Shown: positions 1-9,192 of the stretch, one piece after another
How the letters are laid out: each line of letters begins with the position of its first letter
Numbering within the stretch: the stretch's first letter is position 1
Assembly (NCBI RefSeq): GCF_900162665.1
Contig: NZ_LT727811.1
Location: 562,063 to 626,062, forward strand
DNA from: Oceanobacillus sojae
Lineage (GTDB): Bacteria; Bacillota; Bacilli; Bacillales; Amphibacillaceae
Direction of reading: 5' to 3'
Length of the DNA stretch: 64,000 nt
The notes under the pieces: model-generated
Database searches by the model: none
The model's input: the letters and a program-made list of their open reading frames with translations, nothing else
Told to the model about the DNA's origin: nothing
Program-made: the position numbers and the translations under genes

Positions 1-1120
1 AACGTCCGCTTGGTGTTTCTAAAGTCAAACTAATCTCTTCAGGTGTGTACCCTGCTTCTTCAATCAGTTCAACAGCTTTATCCGGGTCATAACCATAATC
101 CTCTGTTTCTACATAGCCGGAGTTAACAGGTGACAATGGGCCGGTAATCTTTGTGCCGTACCCGTTTAAAACATTTTCCAGCAAAGAATCTACATCGACA
201 GCATAGTTAATCGCCTGACGTACCTTTTGATCCTGAAGAGGTCCATCATGAAATGTATTCAAAGCAACATAATTGATTCTTGATGAAGAAGCCTCTCCTA
301 TTTTAGAGTTATCATCATTTTCAATTTCTGCTACGGAGTCTACCGGGATATTTTTAAATAAATCAACTTCTCCACTTAAGAAGGCTGATAATCGGGAGCT
401 GAACTCCGGAATATAACGAAATTCAACATTCTTAATCTCCGGCTCTCCTTTCCAATAATCATCATAAGCTTCTAATTTCAGATGATTATCGCGTGACCAT
501 TCCACGAATTGATAAGGACCTGTCCCCACTGGCTCATTGGCAGCTGTATCGTTCCCAACGTCCTCAACATACCCCGGCTCCATAATCAGCAAATCCTCTG
601 TGATTCTCTCCATTAAATCCGGGAAGGGTCTGGATGTTGTTATTTCTATTTCATAAGGAGATATAACAGTTACTTCCTCAATGTCCACCCAGCGTGAACG
701 ATAAAAAGATTGATTGGATTCATCTAAAATATAATCAATACTGAACTTCACAGCATCTGCATTAAATTCAGCGCCATTATGAAAGGTTACCCCTTCCTTC
801 AGCTGAAAGCGCCATGTTAATTCATCGATATTCTCCCATGATTCCGCTAAATTAGGGACATAATCCTTTGTTTCTATATCACGCTCAATAAGAGGTTCAT
901 AGATATTCCTTATCTGTGCATCTGTGACGTAATTTACATCCGTGTTAGCCATCAGAGTTGCTGCATCGGATTCAAATCCAATGACAATTGAGTCCTTTGA
1001 GTCTCCTCCATCTCCGCTTCCCTCTCCTCCACTATCCTCTCCACCAGCAGTTTCTTCTGTACAAGCTGCTAAAACAAAAAACATCATTGAAAGTAATGCT
1101 AAGAAAAACATTTTTTTCAT
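1..1120 (-). CDS. Peptide-type ABC transporter substrate-binding lipoprotein (partial, C-terminus outside window)
   Basis: The reading frame is open from an ATG at 1120 to the left edge, giving about 373 residues without a stop. The N-terminus is a lipoprotein signal: MKK, a hydrophobic run, then LAAC with the lipidated cysteine at residue 20, followed by a Gly/Ser/Asp/Glu-rich linker. The mature part has SBP family 5 features (an early IYEPLIERD segment, ESWE, and a TFHNGAEFNADAVKFS-type segment). It should bind oligopeptides, dipeptides or another small ligand (some members bind nickel or opines) outside the membrane and deliver it to an ABC permease. It starts two bases after the MarR gene stop, so the two are probably co-transcribed. 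The permease and ATPase genes would lie left of the window. Family is clear; ligand is not. Confidence 0.88.
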   Translation of the reverse strand, partial: MKKMFFLALLSMMFFVLAACTEETAGGEDSGGEGSGDGGDSKDSIVIGFESDAATLMANTDVNYVTDAQIRNIYEPLIERDIETKDYVPNLAESWENIDELTWRFQLKEGVTFHNGAEFNADAVKFSIDYILDESNQSFYRSRWVDIEEVTVISPYEIEITTSRPFPDLMERITEDLLIMEPGYVEDVGNDTAANEPVGTGPYQFVEWSRDNHLKLEAYDDYWKGEPEIKNVEFRYIPEFSSRLSAFLSGEVDLFKNIPVDSVAEIENDDNSKIGEASSSRINYVALNTFHDGPLQDQKVRQAINYAVDVDSLLENVLNGYGTKITGPLSPVNSGYVETEDYGYDPDKAVELIEEAGYTPEEISLTLETPSGR

Positions 1121-1121
1121 T

Positions 1122-1559
1122 TCAATCTCTCCTATTCTTTGTTTCTAGTAAAGCTTCTATCTTATTCATAGACTCAATCAACACCCCGACATCCTGTTCA
1201 GAAATATCTTTAATCATTTCTTCTACTTTTTCATTTGCTCTGTCCTGAAGCTTCTTTAATTCCTCCCTTCCCTTTGACGTCAAATAAATATATTGCACTC
1301 TTCGATCCTTGCTGGAAGTAACTCTTTCTATGAGCTCTCTCTTCTCAAATTTTCGAAGAATCTTACTAATATATCCCTTATCCAGCACGAAATAATTGGA
1401 AAGATATTTGGCTGTGCAATCTTTCTTGTTGCTGGTTTCATACAGAATCATTGCCTCTGTGGCAGAAAAAGAACTGCCATCCGCATATAGTGATAAAATC
1501 CCCATTATTTTTATATAAAACCTATTAAATCGTTTTATTTCTTGAATCTGTTCTTCCAT
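1122..1559 (-). CDS. MarR-family transcriptional regulator
   Basis: A 145-residue protein with the MarR layout: N-terminal dimerisation helix, a winged helix-turn-helix over about residues 30-95 (SATEAMILYE, then a recognition region containing KGYISKILRKFEKRELIER), a wing with the typical SSKDRRVQYIYLT (DxR motif), and a C-terminal dimerisation helix. MarR proteins are small dimeric repressors that release DNA on binding a ligand. It is directly followed by the binding-protein gene, so it probably controls that transport operon, possibly together with the MFS gene upstream. No operator was assigned; the AT-rich 1560-1680 stretch upstream is the likely place. Confidence 0.85.
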   Translation of the reverse strand: MEEQIQEIKRFNRFYIKIMGILSLYADGSSFSATEAMILYETSNKKDCTAKYLSNYFVLDKGYISKILRKFEKRELIERVTSSKDRRVQYIYLTSKGREELKKLQDRANEKVEEMIKDISEQDVGVLIESMNKIEALLETKNRRD

Positions 1560-1733
1560 ACCTTTTCTGACACCGCCTATTGATAACTTAAGATTCTCTT
1601 AATAATAAATTTTCTAATAATTATTTTAATAATATGGATATTAGTTGCATTTGTCAACTATTATTTTATGAAATAATCCAGATAAAAAATCCACTTCATA
1701 GTAAAACAGAAGTGGATTCCTTATTAAGTCTAT

Positions 1734-2885
1734 TTATTTCTTTTTATTTAAATAATCCTTATAAACTAAAACAGCAACAACTAGAAAGCTAAAGCTTACA
1801 ATCCGAAAAATCATCTCTATACTAATCCACTCAGCCAGCATACCTAATATGAATGCACTGACTCCAACGCCGACATCGAAGCTGGAAAAGAAAGTTGCAT
1901 TAGCGGCACCACTTTTTTCTTCACTTACATTTTGAACAGTCCATGTTTGAAGACATGGCATTACTGTTCCATATCCTGCTCCAAATAAAATCGCCGAGAT
2001 AATAAGATAAACGTCGTTAATTGCAAAAGAGAGCACAACTAAAGATAAAAATCCTAAAATGGCTGAGACAATGATGATAGACCAAGGACCTTTTCTATCA
2101 TACCATTTCCCTGTATACGGACGTAAAAGAGTTGAGACTGTCGCATTGACAAGGAAAAACAGAAAAATATTATCCAGGTTCTGCTGTCCTCCAAAAACAA
2201 CTAAAAATGTAATAATTGCTCCAAAACCAAGTGTTGAAATAACTGTTAGTAATGCCGGAAACCATGCGTTTTTTTCAAAAATCATATCAAAGAAACGAAA
2301 TGGTTCTTTCTCTCTTTTTAACGGCACAGATGATTTAACAAATAAAAGCGCAGTGAGCGCTAATAGGCTGAGTATAACTGATGACCAAATTACAATGTCA
2401 AAAGAATAAAAATCATATATAAAAATACCCAGACTCTGCGCTATAATCGCCCCTACCGTTGTTGAAACAGAGAAATACCCTAACCCTTCTCCTAAGCGTG
2501 ACTTTGGAATTGAGTCGACTGCCATTGTACTATTGGTTGTGGTTGATACACCCCATGCAGCACCATGAAACAATCGTAACAATAACAGCATCCATATAAT
2601 GTTAAGAAAGGGATAAATAAACGTAATTAACATTAGCATTGCACTTGCAACGATGGCTAATGCTTTTCGTTTGTTATCAATTAAAAAGTACCCCGCGAAG
2701 GGTCTGATTAACACCGCTCCTACTGTGAATAATGTGGTTACTAAACCAACTTGAATGGGAGACGCATCAAGGCTGATCATATAAGCCGGTAAAATAGGAA
2801 GTAACATTTCAAATCCAATAAAAATTAAAAAGTTACTAGTAAATATAAAAAGAAATGATTTGTTAAATATTTTTTGATTTTCCAT
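1734..2885 (-). CDS. Major facilitator superfamily transporter
   Basis: A 383-residue, very hydrophobic protein with about 12 predicted membrane segments and MFS signatures: FNKSFLFIFTSNFLIF at TM1 and a loop 2-3 motif (VLIRPFAGYFLIDNKRKALAI), repeated in the second half as LLRPYTGKWYDRKGP. This two-fold repeat is typical of DHA1-type drug:proton antiporters and sugar-efflux relatives. The start is supported by GAGGAA about nine bases before ATG 2885. Same strand as the MarR gene, with about 170 bases between, so co-regulation is possible. The substrate cannot be read from the sequence; efflux of a toxic compound is the usual role. Confidence 0.82.
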   Translation of the reverse strand: MENQKIFNKSFLFIFTSNFLIFIGFEMLLPILPAYMISLDASPIQVGLVTTLFTVGAVLIRPFAGYFLIDNKRKALAIVASAMLMLITFIYPFLNIIWMLLLLRLFHGAAWGVSTTTNSTMAVDSIPKSRLGEGLGYFSVSTTVGAIIAQSLGIFIYDFYSFDIVIWSSVILSLLALTALLFVKSSVPLKREKEPFRFFDMIFEKNAWFPALLTVISTLGFGAIITFLVVFGGQQNLDNIFLFFLVNATVSTLLRPYTGKWYDRKGPWSIIIVSAILGFLSLVVLSFAINDVYLIISAILFGAGYGTVMPCLQTWTVQNVSEEKSGAANATFFSSFDVGVGVSAFILGMLAEWISIEMIFRIVSFSFLVVAVLVYKDYLNKKK

Positions 2886-3084
2886 ATAAAATTCCTCGCT
2901 TCTAAATTTTTTAAAATTTAATTCAGAAGCGCCTGGAACACTGAAACATTTCTATATTCCCTAAGGTTTTTTAACACTGACCTCACCCTTTCTAACGACA
3001 TCTTTCTATCTAACTTTTCATGTCTTTCTTCGAATAAGCTTCCTTGTATACATACTTAACTCAATTTTTTTCGCCCTTAAAATT

Positions 3085-3113
3085 AAAAAAGATGCCGACG
3101 ACAACCGGCATCT
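3085..3113 (-). terminator. Intrinsic terminator of the 56-residue ORF
   Basis: AGATGCCG and CGGCATCT form an eight-base-pair stem with an eight-base loop. Read on the minus strand it is followed by TTTTTT. It lies about 30 bases after the stop codon at 3143. Confidence 0.8.
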
Positions 3114-3142
3114 AGTAATTGTTTAGTTTTAATCAGAACGCA

Positions 3143-3313
3143 CTAACAATTATATTGTCTTCTATAAACGTAATAAAGAGACAAAAAGTTCCCGGAAACT
3201 GTTTTCCATATGAAGTTTACTAAAAAAGGACAGACTAATCCCGTCGCATGTAAATCTCCTAATTGTAAGAATAACTTTACTTCTTCTGCTATACTTCTGA
3301 AAACATTTCCCAT
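3143..3313 (-). CDS. Small hypothetical protein, 56 aa, with own promoter and terminator
   Basis: ATG at 3313 is preceded by GAAAGGAGG at good spacing, and the frame runs 56 codons to TAG. The peptide has a charged amphipathic N-terminus (MGNVFRSIAEEVKLFLQLGD), a hydrophobic centre containing one Cys and a Trp, and a Tyr/Arg-rich tail ending in RRQYNC. A sigma-A-like promoter lies just upstream (3351-3379) and a terminator just downstream (3085-3113), so the cassette is self-contained. I do not recognise the family. A membrane-associated or secreted small peptide is possible, but the hydrophobic stretch is interrupted. It may instead be a remnant; the strong ribosome site argues for real translation. 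Confidence 0.5.
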   Translation of the reverse strand: MGNVFRSIAEEVKLFLQLGDLHATGLVCPFLVNFIWKTVSGNFLSLYYVYRRQYNC

Positions 3314-3350
3314 TACTTTTTGCCTCCTTTCTCAAAGATTAATATTGTTC

Positions 3351-3379
3351 ATTTTAGTGCATCACGCTAAAAAAAGCAA
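3351..3379 (-). promoter_or_regulatory. Candidate sigma-A promoter for the 56-aa ORF
   Basis: On the minus strand TTGCTT (-35, at 3374-3379) and TAAAAT (-10, at 3351-3356) are separated by exactly 17 bases. Transcription would start about 25 bases before the ribosome site of the small ORF. Confidence 0.45.
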
Positions 3380-3564
3380 ATGCCACAGAGTTCATTATTG
3401 GCATTGTTGTCCTATTATCAAAAATAGAACTGATATCCTAACTGGATAACCATATTTAAAAATAAAGGAACCGTAAAAACTTCTCCTATCTCCACTCGTA
3501 ATTTTTTATGAAGCAATGCTTATCAGCTCTATAAGCACCACTTCATTCCTTACAAGCTCATTCC

Positions 3565-5286
3565 CTAAAGCTTAAACCGTCTCACCAATCCATTCAACTC
3601 TTCAGCAAGCTTCGATAATTGTTCAGAGCTCCCTGCTACCTCATCCATTGCACCGCTTGTCTGCTGGGTCGAAGCAGAAGTTTGCTCCACCCCTGCAGCT
3701 GCTTCTTCTGAAATGGAAGCTATTTCTGCAATCGATTCATTCATTTCCTTGGTATTTGCTGCAATATCAGCTAGATTACCAGATACCATATTAATATTTT
3801 CTGCCATTTTTGATATAGATTCATTAATTTCGTGAAAGGTTTTTCCTGTAGCAACGATTTGATCTGTTCCCTGCTCTACTTCGGTATATCCATCCTTTAA
3901 TGATTGAACAACTGTACTTGTTTCATTCTGGATATTCGCTACAATATCGGTAATATCAGTAACCGAGACGGCTACCTGCTCGGCAAGCTTTCTTACTTCA
4001 TCAGCTACAACGGTAAACCCTTTTCCATGTTCGCCTGCTCTTGCCGCTTCAATCGCTGCGTTTAATGCAAGCAGGTTAGTCTGATCTGCGATATCCTTAA
4101 TAACCGCAACAAGATGGGATATTTTTTGGGAATGCGTATCTAATGCTTCTACTTTGACTACTGCTCCCTGCACAATCTGGTCAATCCTGCCCATTTGTTC
4201 TGTGGAGGAGGTCATAAGCTCGCTACCGTTCGTTGTCATTTCAAGCACTTTATCGGAATATTGCTGAACACGTTCGCCATTATCATTTACTTCCTGTACT
4301 TTTGTAGTAAAGTTGCCGGTAATATCCGCTAGATCGCTGGCACTGTTTGCCTGTTTTTCAGAGCCTGCGGCCAGCTCCTGCATTGTGACAGCTACCTGCT
4401 CGGAGCCGGATTTGACCTCGTTCGCTGCCTGGGTTAATTCCTCACTTTGGTTTGTAACGGTCTCAGATACCTCGTTAATCTGTCTGAGCAAGTTCCGCGT
4501 ATTGCTTGCCATTTCATTGGTGGCTTCCACTAACTGTCCGACTTCATCTTTTGTCCTAGTCTGTAAAGCTTCCTGGCTCAGGTCACCGCTTGCGATCAGC
4601 TTCATCCGCTCCATGACTGCTTTAATTGGTTTTGAAATAACATTTCCGGTAACAAGTGCTGCTGTGACACTAAGTATAAGAATTAAAATCGAAACAGCAA
4701 CGACAATAATCACAGTTTGTTCCCCGTGAGCAATGATCTTTTCCCCGCCCTGATTAATGGCTGCTTCTGAATTTGCTGCCATCTCCTCATATTCTGCAGT
4801 AATATTATCAACCATAAATGACAGACCGTTCAGATTCGAAATTGCCTGCGCTTCATCGCCGCGGTCATATACGTCAAAGACATCACCGACAACAGCAGTC
4901 TGCCATACGTTAGTTGTACGGATTAAATTCTCCAATTCCTGCGAAGCGCCAATGCTATTTGCTAATTTCTCAAATTCTTCTCCCTGTGATGTAAGCGCTT
5001 CAAATTCTTCTTTGAAATCATCATTGCCGCTCAATACATACCCGCGGGCAGCTGATATCCGTTTAGTCATGATGGTATCCAATCCTGTATTTGCGATTAA
5101 CATTTGTAGATTGTCATCAATCATTTTGGTTGTTTCATCATTCATCTTTTTAATGGTAATGGAATTATAAGCGCCTAAAAAAAGAACTAATAAAATAACG
5201 ACGGAAAATGCAAAGATGATCTTGCTTTTAATGCTTTTCAGATTAAAAATAGGTTTCCTTTTCTTCCTCTTTCTAATTTTGAACAT
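3565..5286 (-). CDS. Methyl-accepting chemotaxis protein
   Basis: A transmembrane chemoreceptor that signals to CheA/CheW. The start is set at ATG 5286, preceded by GGGAGGAAG; the TTG at 5301 lies within that ribosome site. Layout: a very basic N-terminus, TM1 at about residues 30-50, an extracellular four-helix-bundle type sensor of about 140 residues, TM2 at about 195-215, HAMP, then a long coiled-coil signalling domain with the highly conserved hairpin tip ([20 protein letters not shown]). Gln/Glu pairs suited to methylation or deamidation flank the tip, and the protein ends in RRFKL. The ligand is unknown. It stands alone, with almost 400 non-coding bases upstream. Confidence 0.93.
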   Translation of the reverse strand: MFKIRKRKKRKPIFNLKSIKSKIIFAFSVVILLVLFLGAYNSITIKKMNDETTKMIDDNLQMLIANTGLDTIMTKRISAARGYVLSGNDDFKEEFEALTSQGEEFEKLANSIGASQELENLIRTTNVWQTAVVGDVFDVYDRGDEAQAISNLNGLSFMVDNITAEYEEMAANSEAAINQGGEKIIAHGEQTVIIVVAVSILILILSVTAALVTGNVISKPIKAVMERMKLIASGDLSQEALQTRTKDEVGQLVEATNEMASNTRNLLRQINEVSETVTNQSEELTQAANEVKSGSEQVAVTMQELAAGSEKQANSASDLADITGNFTTKVQEVNDNGERVQQYSDKVLEMTTNGSELMTSSTEQMGRIDQIVQGAVVKVEALDTHSQKISHLVAVIKDIADQTNLLALNAAIEAARAGEHGKGFTVVADEVRKLAEQVAVSVTDITDIVANIQNETSTVVQSLKDGYTEVEQGTDQIVATGKTFHEINESISKMAENINMVSGNLADIAANTKEMNESIAEIASISEEAAAGVEQTSASTQQTSGAMDEVAGSSEQLSKLAEELNGLVRRFKL

Positions 5287-5680
5287 GCTTCTTCCTCCCA
5301 ATTTGATTTACAGTAGATTTCCACTGTTCTATTTTAAAAAACTTTTCTTCCTCAATCCGGTTTTCCCCGCATGAATTCTATATCTATTACAGAACACGGG
5401 TATTTTGTCTTGCTATGTAGGTTAATAGGTCCATCTTATATATCGGTATATTTAACCATTTATGAAGAGGTTTTTGATAAAAAACGACAGAATTTATGAA
5501 ATAGATGTATTATTTCCCAGTAATCAAAGGGTTATTTCCAGGTAATAACACTGTTTTACGGGTACTAAAAAAAGAATCCATCCGATATGAAATAATCAAA
5601 ATGAATTCCCTTTTCATTGAAACTTTTATTTTTTATAATACAGCACCAGATTGCTGAACAATATTTAAAAACTATAGTCC
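5287..5680. other. Intergenic region with a 14-bp direct repeat spaced 22 bp
   Basis: No convincing gene is seen. At 5510-5523 and 5532-5545 the related 14-mers TTATTTCCCAGTAA and TTATTTCCAGGTAA occur as direct repeats exactly 22 bases apart, two helical turns. That spacing suits a regulator bound to one face of the DNA, possibly controlling the chemoreceptor gene about 225 bases downstream. A weak hairpin (AATGAA/TTCATT near 5600-5620) could end the histidine kinase transcript. Confidence 0.3.
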
Positions 5681-6586
5681 TCATTGACTGCCCGTTTCCC
5701 ACCTGCACCTCATAACCAGCTGCCCCTTATCCAATTCCGCAGAAAGACTCCCATTCATTTTCTCCATTAAGCTTTTAGCAATCGATAATCCAAGCCCTGT
5801 TCCTTTCCCTTTTCTCGCTTGATCCGCTTTATAAAAGCGGTCAAACAAGTGGAAAAGATCCTCTTCCTTTAATTGTGGAGCGGGATTACGAACCGTCAGT
5901 TCAACAAAGTCTGGAGTGTTTTTTAATGCAACCGTTACATCGCCAGTCGAATGCTTTAGAGCGTTTGTAATTAAGTTTTCCATTACCCGCTTCACTGCAG
6001 AGGAATCAGCCTTCACCCTTATGTCATCCTCTGAGATATGGACATCCGGTTCTATATGCTTTTGATTGAATGCTTCATAAAAACTTACCAGAACCTCCAT
6101 AATCAAATCATTTAATGAAATAGACTCTATTTTTAAAGAATAATCCGCTGATTCAATAACGGATAGTTCAAAAAAGTCTTCTAGCAACACTTTTAGTCTT
6201 AATGCGCCATTTTTTACAATTAAGACATACTCTTGTCTTTGATCATGGGTCAAAGCGTCATCTTCCAAAAATTGAATATATCCTAAAATAGAAGTCATCG
6301 GTGTACGGATATCGTGTGAAATATTTGAAACGGCCTGCTTCAGCTCATTCTCTGTCCGTCTTTTTTGGGCGGTGGCATGCCTAGTTTCATCGATTTGGAG
6401 ATTGATTTCATTTGCTAACTTTTCCAAATCCTTATCGAAAAAAGCAAGACTTATTTTCTTATCAGTTTTATTTTGGTGTCTCTTCTGTAATTGTTTATTA
6501 ACACGTCGTATTTCTTTTTTCAGGAAAATAAAGCGGCAGAGAATAAATAATGCGATAAAAACTGAAAATATTGCCACATACATCAT
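5681..6586 (-). CDS. Sensor histidine kinase, intramembrane-sensing type
   Basis: A 301-residue kinase with one strong N-terminal membrane segment (residues 2-23) and no sizeable extracellular domain. It then has a HisKA domain with the phospho-acceptor in NISHDIRTPMTS near residue 95, and a HATPase domain with N box ENLITNALKHS, FDRFYKAD and the G box GKGTGLGLSIAK. It is the last gene of a response regulator / ATPase / permease / kinase cluster on the same strand. In related Firmicute systems such kinases sense antimicrobial peptides through, or alongside, the neighbouring transporter. Partner: the response regulator at 8353-9045. Confidence 0.88.
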   Translation of the reverse strand: MMYVAIFSVFIALFILCRFIFLKKEIRRVNKQLQKRHQNKTDKKISLAFFDKDLEKLANEINLQIDETRHATAQKRRTENELKQAVSNISHDIRTPMTSILGYIQFLEDDALTHDQRQEYVLIVKNGALRLKVLLEDFFELSVIESADYSLKIESISLNDLIMEVLVSFYEAFNQKHIEPDVHISEDDIRVKADSSAVKRVMENLITNALKHSTGDVTVALKNTPDFVELTVRNPAPQLKEEDLFHLFDRFYKADQARKGKGTGLGLSIAKSLMEKMNGSLSAELDKGQLVMRCRWETGSQ

Positions 6587-6607
6587 TTACCTCACCCACC
6601 CATTCTT

Positions 6608-7357
6608 TTATTTTATTTCCTTTTTCTGAAATAAGATGCTCCCCAAAATTCCGAAAGCGACAAAAGTTACAACCGGAACTACGACCAATTTAATCATTTC
6701 AGGAACATTAACTGAATCTACATTTACAATATCCAAAAATAATTTAAACACAGAGTAGTTAAACACAGCTTCCAATACAGGATTTAATTGGCTCAATATA
6801 AACAAAATACTATCAAAAAGAATAAAAAAGATAAGCATGAAGCCAATTGATTTTCCACTATCCGTAAAGATTGTGGCAAACACGGCCATGATTGACGCAA
6901 ACGCTACTGCATAAAGGATCGTTAATCCAATTGTTCCAGCAAAGTATCCAATTCCCGGCATTCCATTGAAATGAAGAAAAACAGAGGCAGCTCCCGTAAA
7001 TACAATTGGAAATATTAATGAAATAAAAATTGCCCCAATGGAGTAGACAATCAATTTTGCAAAATAAATACGGACTCTGCTATTTCCCGAAGCAGCAATA
7101 CTCTTCATGGTTCCAATGGCATATTCACTTGAAATAAAGAAGCCCGCTAATATACAGGGAACAAGCCTTAGCACGTAATTGTTTCCCCCGAGGATGCTAT
7201 TTCGATAAAAATCAATTACCATAACCGTATCTGCTCCTTCGTCAAATACAATTAACAAAGGGTACAAAAGGCTAACAGTCGTCAAAATGATGATTAATGT
7301 CCAGAGTGATCGATCCTTCCTAAGTTTAAACCATTCAGCCTTTATAAGATTATCCAT
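6608..7357 (-). CDS. ABC transporter permease, lantibiotic/bacitracin-resistance type
   Basis: About 249 residues with six predicted membrane segments and the ABC-2 permease pattern: a cytoplasmic start (DNLIKAEWFKLRKDRS), TM1, then a loop with RNSILGGNNYVLRL and SSEYAIGTMKSIAASG. The start is taken as ATG 7357, eight bases after GGGGG; the TTG at 7372 is part of that ribosome site. It overlaps the ATPase gene by eight bases (ATGGATAA), so the two are translationally coupled. With the ATPase it should form an exporter removing a membrane-active antibiotic or peptide. The actual substrate is not known. Confidence 0.8.
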   Translation of the reverse strand: MDNLIKAEWFKLRKDRSLWTLIIILTTVSLLYPLLIVFDEGADTVMVIDFYRNSILGGNNYVLRLVPCILAGFFISSEYAIGTMKSIAASGNSRVRIYFAKLIVYSIGAIFISLIFPIVFTGAASVFLHFNGMPGIGYFAGTIGLTILYAVAFASIMAVFATIFTDSGKSIGFMLIFFILFDSILFILSQLNPVLEAVFNYSVFKLFLDIVNVDSVNVPEMIKLVVVPVVTFVAFGILGSILFQKKEIK

Positions 7358-8273
7358 GATGAATACCCCCAATACGATTCATAAAATAAGACTCCAGATT
7401 CTGTCCCATTGGCATGAATTCCTCAATGATCAGTCCCTCATTTACAAGTATGGAAGAAACCTTTCCGGGGGTCTCAACATAGTCGAATAGTTTCATACAG
7501 CCATCCGGCATCACTTCAAAGTCATTTGTGGAAAGCTGCTTTTCCATAATCGTGGCAGCCTTTTCCGGATTATTTACTTTGATATGCAAAAATTGCTGGC
7601 ATTTTTTATTGAGCTCTTCTATCGTTAATTGCTCCAATAAATTCCCTTTATGAATTATCCCATAATGGGTCGCAAGTAAATGTAACTCACTCAAAATATG
7701 ACTGGAGATCAGAATGGTCATGCCATATTCCTGATTTAATTTTTTCAACAGCTCCCGGATTTCAACGACGCCCATCGGATCCAGGCCGTTGATCGGTTCG
7801 TCAAGAATTAAAAATTCAGGATCTCCGAGTAATGCAATCGCTATTCCCAATCGCTGCTTCATACCTAGTGAAAAGTTTTTTGCCTTCTTTTTGCCTGTAT
7901 CCTGAAGACCTACGATGGCCAGCGTTCTTTTCACACATTCTTTCCCTGGGATTCCTTTTAAAAGCCGGTGTGCTTCTAAGTTTTCAGCAGCTGTCATATG
8001 TGGATACAATGCAGGTCCTTCTATGATGGTGCCAATCCGCTTCCGGGCCTGATTCAGCTCCTGCCCGTGGCTGTACCCAAATAATTCCATCGATCCGGCA
8101 GTTGGGCGGGCAAGCCCTGTCACAAGTCGAATAAATGTGGATTTTCCAGCGCCATTTTGTCCGATAAAACCGTAAATGGAACCCTTTTTTACGGACAGAT
8201 TCACTTTATTAAGAGCAATTTGATTTTTGAATTGTTTGGTTAAGCTGTTTGTTTTCAGTACATAATCACTCAT
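7350..8273 (-). CDS. ABC transporter ATPase, antimicrobial peptide resistance type
   Basis: About 307 residues. Walker A GQNGAGKST near residue 40, a signature NFSLGMKQRLGIA, Walker B LILDEPINGLDP and the switch His in SSHIL are all intact, so it should hydrolyse ATP. A C-terminal extension of about 90 residues is typical of the BcrA/NatA-like drug and lantibiotic exporters. The start at ATG 8273 follows AAGGAGGG. It follows the response regulator gene after about 80 bases that hold four TTAAG repeats and a -10-like TATACT, so the transporter genes likely have their own regulated promoter. It pairs with the permease at 6608-7357. Confidence 0.88.
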   Translation of the reverse strand: MSDYVLKTNSLTKQFKNQIALNKVNLSVKKGSIYGFIGQNGAGKSTFIRLVTGLARPTAGSMELFGYSHGQELNQARKRIGTIIEGPALYPHMTAAENLEAHRLLKGIPGKECVKRTLAIVGLQDTGKKKAKNFSLGMKQRLGIAIALLGDPEFLILDEPINGLDPMGVVEIRELLKKLNQEYGMTILISSHILSELHLLATHYGIIHKGNLLEQLTIEELNKKCQQFLHIKVNNPEKAATIMEKQLSTNDFEVMPDGCMKLFDYVETPGKVSSILVNEGLIIEEFMPMGQNLESYFMNRIGGIHHG

Positions 8274-8317
8274 CAATTTCCCTCCTTCACATGATGCTTT
8301 TAGTATAGAAAGGAAAC

Positions 8318-8356
8318 CTTAACAAACTCTTAAGGAGATTCTTAAGAAAACCTTAA
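8318..8356 (-). promoter_or_regulatory. Four phased TTAAG repeats upstream of the ABC transporter
   Basis: On the minus strand TTAAG occurs four times (plus-strand CTTAA at 8318-8322, 8329-8333, 8341-8345 and 8352-8356), spaced 11, 12 and 11 bases. Direct pentamer repeats about one helical turn apart are typical of OmpR-family response-regulator sites. A TATACT -10-like element follows on the minus strand with no good -35, as expected of an activated promoter. The last repeat overlaps the stop of the response regulator gene. Confidence 0.6.
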
Positions 8357-9045
8357 GTTCTCAGCCGGTACCCCATTCCCCAGACAGTCTCAATATACTG
8401 CTCATCCGGGTTAATGGCTGCCAGCTTGTTTCGTATATTGCTTATATGCACATTAATGATATTATCATCGCCGTAATACGCTTCTTTCCAGACACTTTCA
8501 AACAAATTTTTCTTCGTAAAAACCTTCTTCGGTGATGACAGGAAAAGAACTAATATCTCATATTCCCGCGCTGTAAAATTCAGCTGCTCCCCTTTAAGAA
8601 ATACAACTTTCGCCTCCTGATCAATCTCGATGTCTTTATGGACAAGTCTCTTCATGTCTGTCAGTTTATTGATTCGCTGATATCTTCTCAAATGCGAGTC
8701 AATCCGGGCAGAAACCTCCTCAATATCAAAGGGCTTTGTAATATAATCGTCTGCCCCGGTTCTTAACATACCTATTTTTGTTTCCTGATCGATTTTTGCT
8801 GAAATGATAATAACCGGAGTATTACTTTGTTCGGCAATCTTTGTCAGGATTTCATCTCCGGACATTCCTGGAAGCATCAGGTCGAGCAGTATCATATCCC
8901 ATTCCTGCTTTTCCAGATACAGCATTGCTTCTGTACCGGAAAAGGCAGGCTGAGGAGAGTAGTCGCTTTTTCTAATGATGTCACATAGTAATTGATTGAT
9001 ATCATTATCATCTTCTACTACTAAGATGTGTATTTGTTCGCTCAT
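8353..9045 (-). CDS. OmpR-family response regulator
   Basis: About 230 residues from ATG 9045 (AAGGTGA nine bases upstream; the GTG at 9057 is less likely). The receiver domain has acidic residues EDD at 11-13, phospho-acceptor Asp55 in ILLDLMLPG and Lys in YITKPFD. The C-terminal winged-helix DNA-binding domain shows LNFTAREYEILVLFL, DNIINVHISNIRNKL and VWGMGYRL. It is the first gene of the four-gene cluster; the kinase at 5681-6586 is the likely partner. The phased TTAAG repeats immediately downstream are its probable target. Confidence 0.92.
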   Translation of the reverse strand: MSEQIHILVVEDDNDINQLLCDIIRKSDYSPQPAFSGTEAMLYLEKQEWDMILLDLMLPGMSGDEILTKIAEQSNTPVIIISAKIDQETKIGMLRTGADDYITKPFDIEEVSARIDSHLRRYQRINKLTDMKRLVHKDIEIDQEAKVVFLKGEQLNFTAREYEILVLFLSSPKKVFTKKNLFESVWKEAYYGDDNIINVHISNIRNKLAAINPDEQYIETVWGMGYRLRT

Positions 9046-9192
9046 GGTTGGTTTCACCTTCCATTTTTGAGAAATTCGTTTTAATACGTTACTATAATTA
9101 GATTATAACCCTGGTTAGGGAGAAATATCATTGGTTTTTTACTTCTTTAGAATTCACCGCTATTTTAAAAACATCATACGACCATTATCTTA

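Noticed and set aside
2918-3055. Open frame of about 45 codons on the minus strand upstream of the MFS gene
   Set aside because: Codon use looks protein-like, but there is no start codon with a ribosome site except an internal ATG. It may be a gene remnant; not enough to call.
5420-5465. Sigma-D-like promoter (TAAA and CCGATAT) for the chemoreceptor gene
   Set aside because: The two motifs are only about 11-12 bases apart instead of the 15-16 required for sigma-D, so it was not called.
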